The notes under the pieces were generated by a model that was given only the letters and a program-made list of their open reading frames with translations, did not search any database and was not told the DNA's origin. A stretch of 64,000 nt of DNA from Bretschneidera sinensis (taxonomy: Eukaryota; Streptophyta; Magnoliopsida; Brassicales; Akaniaceae): assembly GCA_023935145.1 (NCBI GenBank), contig CM043699.1, forward strand, positions 146,806,536 through 146,870,535. The letters are read 5' to 3'. The translations under genes were made by a program, and so were the position numbers. Positions 35,462 through 45,439 of the stretch are shown here, piece after piece; positions within the stretch are counted from its first letter, which is position 1; each line of letters starts with the position of its first letter.

Positions 35462-36713
35462 TGATGAGTCTTAAATATTGCATATTTTAGACCCTTAACT
35501 TACATTTGTTATGCTCTTAGTTAGTAGTATTTTACTTCATTTTATGTTTTTCTTGTGTTTTGTGTGTTTTTACATGTTTGTGGAGAAAGTGCAGCATTTC
35601 AGGTTGATTTGAAGCTTCTGGAGACATTGCGCTCGATCGCAACAGATATGCGATCGAGCGCACCTGCCTTTGAACAAGCGCAAGGTCAACATCCCACATC
35701 GAAATAATTGAAGTTCAGTGCATTTGCGATCGATCGCAGCAGACATGCGATCGAGCGCACATGAGATCGTGCGCACAAGACATGCGATCGATCGTACCTG
35801 CGATCGATCGCACTACACTGCGATCGAGCGCACACGGGCCTGTATCCCACATCGTTTCTGCAACCTGTTTTGCTCCGGGTCTCCCCCTATATAAACACCA
35901 TTTGGCTTCATAATCCAGTGTACAATTCCTGAGCCACTTTGGTGTTTACCGGTGGACATCTGCCAGCATTCTGGTGGATCCCGAAGGCATTGCTACCACG
36001 AGGGGAAGCGCCGCCCGTCAGCGAGTGGAATTTCTCCCATGTAAAGTTGTTTATTTATTTATTTATATTCAGTTGTTTTAGTTTAAATGTTTAGTACTTG
36101 TTATTATAGTTTTATAATTATGAGTGGCTAGACTCTTCAGCTAAGGTTGAAGATGAAGCCCCGCCGTTGTTTGGCGTAGTAGTTCAGATTTGCTTGTACA
36201 AATCTGACAATTTTTTAGTATAAATGTTCTGTCAATTATTTGAGTTAATCTTATAATTGATTGAGTTTAAATTGTCTGTTGGATTTTCTTTGTGTTTCAT
36301 CTGATGGATACATCGAATGCTTTTCGATTAAATTGGATTCCCTTTGTGATTTGTTAAGAACGGATACATCGGGTGCTTTTGGTTTAGTTGGGATATTCTT
36401 TGTTTTTTGTCTTATAGTTGGATTCATTGAATGTTTTGATAGGCTATATTTTTAGAACATGTATGCTTAACTTTGGTGGGGTGGATTCGGAAACCTTAGT
36501 GCTTTTTATTATTAGATTTTAAAATCAATTTAATTTAGTTTTAATTTATTTTACAAATTATCATTCAAAATTCGGAACTAGGTTAAGATAGAGTTAGTTT
36601 AGATTAAAAATTATATTTTCACAACACAATTCCCTGTGGATTCGACCTCGCACTTGCACAACGCTATACTGCAAACGACTCGTGCGCTTGCGAGTAAATT
36701 AAAACTCACAACA
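35462..36713 (+). repeat. 5' LTR of the Athila-like derivative (1,252 bp)
   Basis: It starts TGATGAGTCTTAAATATTGC and ends AAACTCACAACA. It holds a CGATCG-rich array (35630-35835), a TATA box (TATATAAA, 35888-35895) and a long AT-rich 3' part. Its short ORF at 36261-36455 is repeated in the 3' LTR and is not taken as a gene. Confidence 0.95.
35630..35835. promoter_or_regulatory. CGATCG palindrome array upstream of the LTR TATA box
   Basis: Ten CGATCG hexamers (hand count) within about 200 bp, mostly in GCGATCGATCGC or TGCGATCGAGCGCA contexts, end about 50 bp before TATATAAA at 35888. The 3' LTR has the same array at about 39755-39976. Position in U3 just upstream of the promoter suggests a regulatory or structural role; this is inference. 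Confidence 0.7.
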
Positions 36714-36719
36714 AGTTTT

Positions 36720-36737
36720 TGGCGCCGTTGCCGGGGA
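36720..36737 (+). other. primer-binding site, tRNA-Asp type
   Basis: TGGCGCCGTTGCCGGGGA is complementary to the 3' end of plant aspartate tRNA, the primer used by Athila/Tat-type elements. It starts seven bases after the LTR end. Confidence 0.92.
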
Positions 36738-36831
36738 ATTGTTTTGTTTGTGAAAATTTTTGGTCTGAATTGATTTTATTTTTCTACTAGTTAGTTATAA
36801 AAATAAAAAAAAAATTTAATTTAAAAAAAAA

Positions 36832-38307
36832 ATGTGGATGAATCCAGTGCCGGTTTCACAGTCTTTAGAGGACGCCCTCAAGGATTTCATTAAAATAACC
36901 GGCCCGTCCCTCAATGCTGCCAACACATTCAATGTTGATAGCTGTTCCATCTGTGCTAGTCCTATGCATCTAGCACAGAATTGTCCATCAATGCCGGCTT
37001 GTGCCGAGTACCCCATGGAACAAATGAATGCTTTCAATGACTGTTGTTGGGAACCAAATGGATCTTACTCCGAAACATACAATCCAGAGTGGTGGAACCA
37101 CTCTAATTTTTCATGGGAGCAGAACCAACTGATGAATCAGGGAGGAGCCCCTTATAATCAATACCCTCCCGAATTTCCTCCACCAATACCAAGTTATGCC
37201 TATCCAGCACCATCACCCGCTTACCAAGCTCCCATTCAAGCGCCAGCGTCGGTTTCACAGTCATTGGAGGACGCTCTCAATGATTTCATGAAAACGACTA
37301 GCCAATCTATGAGTGAAGTGATGAGTGCAACCATAGAAAACACCCAAGCGATTGCCGAGCTAGAGAGTCAAATTGATCAAATCGCAAGTTACGTGGGTGA
37401 AGGAGAGGAAAGAAAGTTCCCCAGTCAACCTGATCCTAACCCAAAGGAACAATTTGCGGTGAGAAATTTATCAACTTCTATACAAGGGCAAGAAAGTGGC
37501 AACAAAGAAAAGAGAGATGCTGAGCCATCTACAGCCACACCTATCATTAAGGATCTCCCTAGGTCGTTTTTACCTAAAGTGCCTTACCCTGAGAGATTAC
37601 AAGCGCCCAAGAAAGGAGAGGAGTTTGAGGATCCCTTGGAGGCATGCTTTGCTCACTTTGGAGAGGACTTGGGCTTAGATAAGTTACTCGATGAAGTAAA
37701 TATCATTTTGGAGTCTGATCCTCGAGAAAGCAATGAGAAGGAGGAGACCACCGCACCTGAAACCCCCAAGAAGGAACTTGAGCCTTTACCAGACAATCTT
37801 AAGTATAAGTTCCTAGGTCCAGCAGATTCTTTGCCTATAATGATAGCTTTAGATTTGGGTGATGCTCCAGAGGAGAAATTCTTGGACATCTTAAGAGAGC
37901 ATAAGGAAGCTATAGGCTGGACTATTGAGGATGTCAAGGGAATCAACCCCTCGTTGGTAATACACACGATACAGTTGGAGGAGAATGCCAAGCCATCGAG
38001 GGAGCCACAAAGAAGGCTCAACCCTGCTATGCAAGAGGTTGTGAGGGCAAAAGATATTAAGCTGTTAGAGGCAGGGATCATTTATCCCATCTCTGATAGC
38101 AAGGGGGTGAGCCAGATTTCAGTCGTGCCCAAACGTGCTGAATTTACGGTAGTAAATAGAGACAACGAGTTGGTTCCAACTCGAATGCAGTCAAGATGGA
38201 GAAAGTGTCTAGACTACCGTAAATTGAATGTTGCCACTAGGCCTGATCATTTTCCATTCCCATTTATTGATCGGATGGTGGAGCACTTAGTTGGGCATGT
38301 TTACTAA
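36832..38307 (+). CDS. fused gag(C-terminal)-RT(N-terminal) ORF of the Athila-like derivative, 491 codons
   Basis: A single intact frame. Residues 38-51 form a perfect CCHC knuckle, CSICASPMHLAQNC. VSQSLEDALKDF (residues 8-19) recurs as VSQSLEDALNDF at about residue 140, so the start looks rearranged. A proline/tyrosine-rich stretch (about 100-135) and a coiled-coil-like segment (IAELESQIDQIASYV) follow, then the gag-pol linker IIKDLPRSFLPKVPYPERLQ. From about residue 325 to the end comes pre-RT and RT fingers: LKYKFLGPADSLPIMIA, REHKEAIGWTIEDVKGI and CLDYRKLNVATRPDHFPFPF. The stop falls before the catalytic D-x-D region. The usual gag-pol is far longer, so this is a deletion fusion. Whether it is translated is unknown. 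Confidence 0.85.
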   Translation: MWMNPVPVSQSLEDALKDFIKITGPSLNAANTFNVDSCSICASPMHLAQNCPSMPACAEYPMEQMNAFNDCCWEPNGSYSETYNPEWWNHSNFSWEQNQLMNQGGAPYNQYPPEFPPPIPSYAYPAPSPAYQAPIQAPASVSQSLEDALNDFMKTTSQSMSEVMSATIENTQAIAELESQIDQIASYVGEGEERKFPSQPDPNPKEQFAVRNLSTSIQGQESGNKEKRDAEPSTATPIIKDLPRSFLPKVPYPERLQAPKKGEEFEDPLEACFAHFGEDLGLDKLLDEVNIILESDPRESNEKEETTAPETPKKELEPLPDNLKYKFLGPADSLPIMIALDLGDAPEEKFLDILREHKEAIGWTIEDVKGINPSLVIHTIQLEENAKPSREPQRRLNPAMQEVVRAKDIKLLEAGIIYPISDSKGVSQISVVPKRAEFTVVNRDNELVPTRMQSRWRKCLDYRKLNVATRPDHFPFPFIDRMVEHLVGHVY

Positions 38308-39586
38308 TGTTGGGTCTGGCTGAAGACGTTAAACTTAGCGCTCATGGGAGGCACCCCACAGCTTATCTTTTCTTTTGTTTATTTATTATTTCGTATTTTT
38401 ATGATTAATATTTGTTTCCAGTATTTTTTTTGTTTTCCAGTTTTTATTTTTCAGGGACAAAGCGTACTTCAGTTCAAGTTTGGGGGTATGCTATGAGCCA
38501 TACCAGTCCAGATAGTTCTCCATATCTCAGGTCAGCTCTTTCCATATTAGTCACACATTGGGGTCAATGTGTAATTTAAGTTTGGGGGTATGGGAGACAC
38601 ATCACACACTTTGTCCTAATTTGTTGTCTTTTCGTCATAGAGATAAATGCATGCTCATGTTATCGTGAAATTTTGGTTGATCTAACATTTTCTGTGATGT
38701 GATGTCATTGGTGAGCTTAACGTTTTGAACACATGATCTGGTGATAAATTTTTAAAATTTAGTTACTTACTTTAGGCATTTTGAGAATTCACATGTTTGA
38801 TCTAATCTCACACGAGCACATTAGCACAAATTATGTGAGGTATGACATGTGATTTTAATGTGTATTTTTCCTTATCTTAACTGAAACTGGATGACTTATT
38901 GGATGAACTCTTGGGCATAAAAAAAAAAAAAAAAAAAAAAAATTTATCAATAAACTTTTCGCTGAGTAACTGGACCTCTTGCCTCAGTAAGCAGTGAGTG
39001 TTCACGTCAAAAGGTGGAATTTTGCTTGGTAGTATTAAGGCCGGTTTATTTTCGTAGCCTTTTTGACTCGAGTTAGTAAGTCCTTAGGGGTGTCTGTACA
39101 CCTAATGCCCTAAAGCCACCTGGTTTGGGAGTCATTGACTCAACACTCGCTACATGGGTCAATTAGAAAGCTTAAGGGAACTAAACATAGCCGTGCCTTA
39201 TTTAAAAATAAAAAAAGTGAATAAAATAAAAACTATGCCTTTTCGTTCATTTTTGATGGGAAATTCGGTGAATCTTGAGACATGGAGACCTTACACATTA
39301 GAGTTACTTGGAAGCTTCATTTTTATGTACTAATTCACCTTACACTGATTCAAGCTTGTGATGCCTTATCCTGCCTTTTGTAAGTAATTAGATTTTAACA
39401 TTTCTATTCATTGCGAAGATGGGTTTACCTTTTTAAGCTTGCTTATGAATGAATATCATGATGATGTGTGCTCATTAAATTTTTGGATACCATGAGTGAT
39501 GACTTTATTTTTATGTTCTTTGTTTTTCATTGAGTCTTTTATTTTGTTTTGCTAAGGGACTAGCAAAATATAAGTTTGGGGGTATT
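38308..39586 (+). other. 3' untranslated part of the Athila-like derivative with three polypurine-like tracts
   Basis: The tract AAGTTTGGGGGTAT occurs at about 38477, 38578 and 39572; only the last directly precedes an LTR. A 24-base A run sits at 38919-38942. The start (GACGTTAAACTTAGCGCTCA and GGGAGGCACCCCA) resembles the non-coding tail of Athila elements. No ORF of note. Confidence 0.75.
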
Positions 39587-40854
39587 TGATGAGTCTTAAA
39601 TATTGCATATTTTAGACCCTTAACTTACATTTGTTATGCTCTTAGTTAGTAGTATTTTACTTCATTTTATGTTTTTCTTGTGTTTTGTGTGTTTTTACAT
39701 GTTTGTGGAGAAAGTGCAGCATTTCAGGTTGATTTGAAGCTTCTGGAGACATTGCGCTCGATCGCAACAGATATGCGATCGAGTGCACCAGCGCTCGAGC
39801 GCACCTGCCTTTGAACGAGCGCAAGGTCAACATCCCACATCGAAATAATTGAAGTTCAGTGCATTTGCGATCGATCGCAGCAGACATGCGATCGAGCGCA
39901 CATGAGATCGTGCGCACAAGACATGCGATCGATCGTACCTGCGATCGATCGCACTACACTGCGATCGAGCGCACACGGGCCTGTATCCCACATCGTTTCT
40001 GCAACCTGTTTTGCTCCGGGTCTCCCCCTATATAAACACCATTTGGCTTCATAATCCAGTGTACAATTCCTGAGCCACTTTGGTGTTTACCGGTGGACAT
40101 CTGCCAGCATTCTGGTGGATCCCGAAGGCATTGCTACTACGAGGGGAAGCGCCGCCCGTCAGCGAGTGGAATTTCTCCCATGTAAAGTTGTTTATTTATT
40201 TATTTATATTCAGTTGTTTTAGTTTAAATGTTTAGTACTTGTTATTATAGTTTTATAATTATGAGTGGCTAGACTCTTCAGCTAAGGTTGAAGATGAAGC
40301 CCCGCCGTTGTTTGGCGTAGTAGTTCAGATTTGCTTGTACAAATCTGACAATTTTTTAGTATAAATGTTCTGTCAATTATTTGAGTTAATCTTATAATTG
40401 ATTGAGTTTAAATTGTCTGTTGGATTTTCTTTGTGTTTCATCTGATGGATACATTGAATGCTTTTCGATTAAATTGGATTCCCTTTGTGATTTGTTAAGA
40501 GCGGATACATCGGGTGCTTTTGGTTTAGTTGGGATATTCTTTGTTTTTTGTCTTATAGTTGGATTCATTGAATGTTTTGATAGGCTATATTTTTAGAACA
40601 TGTATGCTTAACTTTGGTGGGGTGGATTCGGAAACCTTAGTGCTTTTTATTATTAGATTTTAAAATCAATTTAATTTAGTTTTAATTTATTTTACAAATT
40701 ATCATTCAAAATTCGGAACTAGGTTAAGATAGAGTTAGTTTAGATTAAAAATTATATTTTCACAACACAATTCCCTGTGGATTCGACCTCGCACTTGCAC
40801 AACGCTATACTGCAAACGACTCGTGCGCTTGCGAGTAAATTAAAACTCACAACA
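39587..40854 (+). repeat. 3' LTR of the Athila-like derivative (1,268 bp)
   Basis: Nearly identical to 35462-36713. It has 16 extra bases in the CGATCG array (around AGCGCTCGAG, 39780-39805), and point differences at for example GAGCGC/AAGCGC and GCTACTACG/GCTACCACG. It carries its own TATA box at 40029-40036. Confidence 0.95.
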
Positions 40855-42165
40855 CTATGGTTGATGATTTGATATGATTTATGAGGAAAAGAATTTAGTG
40901 GAATTTTTCAAATAATAATTTGAGAATAATTAGGATAGCTAGTTTAAATGTCTGAATACATGTTTGTTTTTAATTTTTTTTATTCACATGCATATTCATA
41001 TCATTATTCATACGATTATGCATGAAATAAAAGAACTAGGAGGAAAATCGGTCTAAATGAAAATAAAAGAACCAGGAAGGCAGCCGGTTTAAATGAAAAT
41101 AAAAGAACCGAGAAGGCAGCCGATCTAAATGAGAATAAAAGAGTCGAAGAGGCAGCCGGTCTAAATGAGAATGAAAGAACCGAGAAGGTGGTTGGTCTAA
41201 GATAAAAAACATGTTGACATGTGAGACGTTCCCAATAATAATAGCATTTAACTTCATACAATGCATTTTCTTTAAATATTGATCGTTATTGCTTGATATG
41301 TTAAAATGCTATTTGTGATTGTAAATCTATTGATAGAGGAATGAGTATTACAGAGAGACAATATGCTAAGGAAGAAATATGAAAATATGTCTGATGAGTA
41401 ACTTAAGAAGAGATTGTGTAATAGGGGAATTATGAAATTGAGTAGTGATTACAGAATATTGTTATTGAATTATTTGAGGAAAAAATATGAATGAATATCG
41501 AAAGATTTTTTAGAAGTAATTGAATTATAAGATGTAACTGGGAGTATAAAATTGAATACTTCTAGTAAATTTAATTCACTAAGCTTGTGAAACTCACTTA
41601 TCTTGTACAATGATTTCAGGTAGCAAGCATGACAGATAGTTTGGTGAGTTGAGATTCAGATAAAGTCATTATCTGTAAGCCACGTGCGTGTCCACATCCT
41701 CAGACTAATGAGAAAATAAAATAAAAATTTATTTGTAAATATTCATGCATATTACGTTGTATAAAATGTTTAAGTCAAGAACAGAATGATGTATCTGCCT
41801 TGTTGGGGGTTGAGGATTGATGAAAAAATATATATTTTCTGTTGGTATAATTTTTATTGTTGCATATATGTGTCGTGCTGAGATTTTCAAAATTTGACAA
41901 CACCGTCTCAGGAGTGGCCAACTCATGATGGATCGTTACATTTATTGAATACAAATAGTTCATTTTCTTCGTGCATGCATTAAATCTACTATAGTTCTTT
42001 TTTTTTATAACCTGCTTACCATCGTTCAGTTGGAAATAAATTTATGGTAGTACAAAGGTAAAAGGCGTTGCACAATAATTTTATTTATGCACGATATGTA
42101 AGTCTTGACACATTTTATTTTAAATAGTTTTTTTCTTTCTAAATAGTATAATTTAATAAAATATG

Positions 42166-42389
42166 TATCAGTTGATATTCCTAGAGTAAATTATGTTGTA
42201 GATTAAGAGATATTCTTGTAGTCAACTTTCCTAGAATTGTGTTGTATATTATTTTTCAATGGTTACCATAAACCATACACCTCTATATCTTGTAGTACTC
42301 CTATAATTAAGGGATTTGTTCCCTACTAACTTGTATATAATTAGTCCAACACTCATTGCATATTATCAGTTGCCTATTTAATTTCATCA
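42166..42389 (+). repeat. 5' LTR of the deleted copia
   Basis: 224 bp, ends TTTCATCA, directly followed by a TGGTAACAC primer-binding remnant. Confidence 0.85.
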
Positions 42390-42456
42390 TGGTAACACAA
42401 CACTAACCTTTACTTATTTTTTTTTTTTCAACTTTTCATCTTCTACCTTGTGAGCG

Positions 42457-43090
42457 ATGGAATCAAACACCAGCACCATTACTGCAACTCACTCATAAAC
42501 TACATCTCAATTCATTGATCCATTATCACCATACTTTCTGCATCACTCTGATCACCCAAGAGCAGTCTCGATCACATAACTTTTAATAGGTGATAACTAT
42601 CCAACCTGGAAGAGTGCCATGAAAATAGACCTAAATGCAAAAATAAACTTGGCTTCATTGATAGTAGTCTTTAGAAACTGACACCTTCATCTATTGATCT
42701 TTATTCTTGGGAGTTCTGTAATGACATGTTATTGTCTTGGATTCTTAACGCTCTTTCCAATGATTTGATTGGTAGTGTCATCTATGGTGGAACACCTCAA
42801 GAAGTTTGGTTGGGATGTAGAAGAACAATTCTCAAAGAGAAATAATCCATGCATATACCACTTCATAAGGGTAATCTAAAATTATAGACAAGAACAATAT
42901 CCTTTTATTTGTCTCTACTATGCCTCTACTCTCAAACACCACAGCCACAAATTCTCACTAAGAGCCACCAAATGCATCTTTGTTGATTATCCATTTACTC
43001 AACGTGGCTATCTTGTTTACGATCTTGAAACCAAAAAGATATTCACATCTCGTGATGTTCACTTCATCGAAGACCAATTCTAATTCTCTC
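42457..43090 (+). pseudogene. copia gag joined to integrase C-terminal remnant
   Basis: Starts MESNTSTITATHS, then SPYFLHHSDHPRAVSIT, GDNYPTWKSAMKIDLNAK, and LSWILNALSNDLIGSVIYGG with TPQEVW (about 42735-42810): a standard copia gag. After a deletion near 42850-42940 the text jumps to RATKCIFVDYPFTQRGYLVY and FTSRDVHFIEDQF, the end of integrase. Stops are frequent. Confidence 0.8.
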
Positions 43091-43573
43091 AACAACACAA
43101 TACTTCTTCATCCCTCCTCCACTGTTTTACTCGTTCCTATACCTGATGTAGCACCTAATAACACTTTCTAAACCCCACTTAATGATGTGCCACAGCACAT
43201 CCAAGCACCACCAGCAAAAATTCTTCTCCAACTCCTACCCAGGACATTAATCATCTAACATTGGACTCCACTACTACACCATTGAAAGCCTTTAGCTTCC
43301 ACAAATCTTCTTCTTACTCTCCACTGCTCAAGTCGTACCATTCTGCGTCTATCCCATCTTCACAATTATTGTTTGTTCCATAACTCAATGTAGTATTTCC
43401 CCAACTCAATTTTTTTCACGTTTTGCTACATCTGGTACAAAGTATCCCCTCTTTAATTTAATTTCTTATGCTCATTTTTCACCTTTTCATAATGCCTTCC
43501 TTACTAACATTGATTCTCATAGTGAACCAAGATTTTGTCTCAGGAAATTATAATTCCTTAATGATGCTTTACA

Positions 43574-44291
43574 ATGGAGGCAAAAATTAAAGCCCTCCAG
43601 AAAAAAAACTCTTGGACCTTGGAAGATCTTCCCTTTGACAAGCATCCCATTAGTTTTAAATGGGTGTACAAGGTGAAGACTAAAGCTAATGGGTGCATTG
43701 AGCGATACAAAGTTCGTTTAGTAGCTAAAAACTTTGCACCAAACACTAAATTAGTCATTATGTTGAACATTGTCCTCCCCATGAACTCGATGTCAATAAT
43801 GCCTTTCTCCGTGGTGGTCTGCACAAAGAATTTTACATGACAATCCCTCCTAGTTTTGCTCAAAAGGGGGAGCATCGAGTTTGCCAGCTATAAAATCTCT
43901 TTATGGCTTAAAACAAGATTCTAAGAATTGGTTCTCCAAATTCTCAACTACCCTCAAGGACATTGGCTTCACTAAATCCTCGACATACCACTCTCTATTG
44001 ATTCAATCCCAACATCACACCTTCATTGTTGTCCTAGTCTACGCTAATGATATTGTTGTCACCGATAACAGTCTCAGAGCTATTGATTACCTCAAGGTCT
44101 ACCTTCATCATAGCTTCTTCATCAAAGACCTTGACTCCTTGAAATTCTTTCTTAGCATCGAGGTTTCTCGCTCCCCTGTTGGTACCTTTTTCTCACAGCG
44201 TAAGTATGCCCTAGAATACTCAAGATTGCGATCATCTCCATGCTTGTCCCTTATTATTTTCCTATGGAATACATGTCAAACTCTCTATTGA
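43574..44291 (+). pseudogene. copia reverse transcriptase remnant
   Basis: NSWTLEDLPFDKHPISFKWV, KTKANGCIERYKVRLVAKNF, then after frameshifts KSLYGLKQDSKNWFSKFS, FIVVLVYANDIVVTDNS (YVDD altered to YAND) and DLDSLKFFLSIEVSRSP. The conserved DVNNAFL block is present out of frame near 43790 (CTCGATGTCAATAATGCC). Confidence 0.85.
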
Positions 44292-44617
44292 CGATGGTGA
44301 ACTTCTCTCAAGCCCCACCATATATCATTGCCTCACTGTTTGCTTGATTTAACTAACTATCACCAAACTTGATATCATCTTCTTTGTCAATATATTGAGT
44401 CAATTCATGCATCGACCCTGTAACCCTCACTTGAATGTAGCCTTTTGAATTCTGTGCTACATCATATTTTCAAGGATTGGGTATATTCCTTTCCTCATCT
44501 AGTACGTTGCATCTCACTATTTATTCTAACTCAGATTGGTCTAGCGGCCCTACCACGTGACATTTAACCACCGGCTACATCACAATTCTTGGCCAAAGCA
44601 CCATTTCTTGGAAAATC

Positions 44618-44940
44618 ATGAAGCAATCGTCAGTTTCACGATCCTCTGCTAAGGCAGAATACCAAGCCATGGCAACAACCACTTGCGAGTTGATTTGGAT
44701 TAAGGCTCTTCTATCTGATCTTGGCATGCACCTTTCTCTCTCTATACACTTAAAATTTGACAATCAAGCGGCCCTACACATTGCTTCCAACCCTGTCTTT
44801 CATGAACATACCAAACATATTGAGATCGATTGTCACATTATTCGTGAGAAACAACATGCAAGACTCTTCAATACTTCACATGTTCCTAGGTCACGATAAC
44901 TTGCTGATGTTTTCAACAAACCAATGGGTAAAGAGTAGTT
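44618..44940 (+). pseudogene. copia RNase H remnant
   Basis: SVSRSSAKAEYQAMATTTCE, LIWIKALLSDLG, KFDNQAALHIASNPVFHEHT and KHIEIDCHIIREK, then after a stop LADVFNKPMG: the standard copia RNase H C-terminus. Confidence 0.88.
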
Positions 44941-44998
44941 CCATTCCTTATTACACAAGTTGGCATTTAGGACCTCCATACTCCAACTTGAGGGGGAG

Positions 44999-45223
44999 TA
45001 TTAACAGATATTCCCATAGTCAGTTATGTTATATATTAAGAGATATTCCTAAAGTCAACTTTCCTACAATTGTGTTATGTATTATTGTTGTATAGTTACC
45101 ATAAACCATAAATCTTTATCTCTTGTATTACTCCTATAATTAAGGGATTTGTTCACTCCTATACTTGTATATAATCAATCCAATACTCAATGTAAATTAT
45201 TAGTTCCCTATTCAATTTAATTA
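44999..45223 (+). repeat. 3' LTR of the deleted copia
   Basis: 225 bp, starts TATTAACAGATATTCC after the purine tract GAGGGGGAG; collinear with the 5' LTR but clearly diverged. Confidence 0.85.
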
Positions 45224-45439
45224 ATATGTAAAAGTGATTTCTTACTCTTTAGCAATTGAAATAGGTTGGATCGACTTCATGTCTTCACTTTCTCAACATA
45301 TTCACTATCCAACGTTAAATTATTCACTTTTTTAGGTATGTTAATTTAATTTAAATATTCATTATAACTCTGTAAGTTGAAAATAATTATTTCATAAAAA
45401 AAGGTTAAGTTTAGTGTGTTATTAATTACAAATTAAATT

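Larger units (their letters stand above)
35462..40854 (+). mobile_element. young Athila/Tat-like gypsy deletion derivative, 5,393 bp
   Basis: LTRs at 35462-36713 and 39587-40854, a primer-binding site of the tRNA-Asp type right after the 5' LTR, a polypurine tract before the 3' LTR, and perfect CTATG target duplications (35457-35461 and 40855-40859). The internal region is only 2.9 kb, with one ORF joining the end of gag to the first part of RT; protease, most of RT, RNase H and integrase are absent. By eye the LTRs differ at about four bases plus one 16-bp indel in some 1,250 bp (about 0.3%), so insertion is recent. It needs a helper element to move. Confidence 0.95.
25557..41940 (+). mobile_element. 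chromodomain Ty3-gypsy retrotransposon (Tekay/Del-like), with two nested insertions
   Basis: Full-length structure: 5' LTR 25557-27573, primer-binding site 27578-27589, gag, protease, RT, RNase H, integrase and a C-terminal chromodomain-like region ending near 34455, then the 3' LTR 34475-41940. Flanks are TCTAT (25552-25556) and TTTAT (41941-41945), four of five matching. Removing the solo LTR (30439-32481) and the Athila-like element (35462-40854), each with one target duplication, leaves about 8.9 kb. The pol order (integrase last) is that of Ty3-gypsy; the 2-kb LTR, the LIDPGATHSF protease and the chromodomain tail suggest the Tekay/Del chromovirus clade. Many stops and frameshifts make it inactive. 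Confidence 0.93.
34475..41940 (+). repeat. 3' LTR of the chromovirus (2,068 bp without the insertion)
   Basis: It starts TGTAATACTCG after a purine tract (AAGGTGGGTAGAA) and ends GATCGTTACA at 41940. It is collinear with the 5' LTR, including the TA-rich tracts and the 36-bp minisatellite (41032-41211). It is split after CTATG (35457-35461) by the Athila-like derivative and continues at 40860. Confidence 0.93.
42166..45223 (+). mobile_element. internally deleted Ty1-copia element, 3,058 bp
   Basis: LTRs at 42166-42389 and 44999-45223 share GATATTCC, AGAGATATTC, GTCAACTTTCCTA and ACTCCTATAATTAAGGGATT. Perfect ATATG repeats flank it (42161-42165 and 45224-45228). Both LTRs begin TA in place of TG. 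The primer-binding site (42390-42401, TGGTAACACAAC) is degraded; the purine tract GAGGGGGAGTAT precedes the 3' LTR. Gag, an integrase C-terminal piece, RT and RNase H remain; protease and the integrase core are missing. The gag wording (GDNYPTWKSAM) suggests an Ale/Retrofit-like lineage, tentatively. Confidence 0.88.

Noticed and set aside
36261..36455. 64-codon frame, repeated at 40402-40596
   Set aside because: Both copies lie in the LTRs of the same element, so they are identical by duplication, not by selection. No family resemblance.
37653..38081. 142-codon minus-strand frame
   Set aside because: Antisense of the 491-codon Athila-like ORF; composition is explained by the sense strand.
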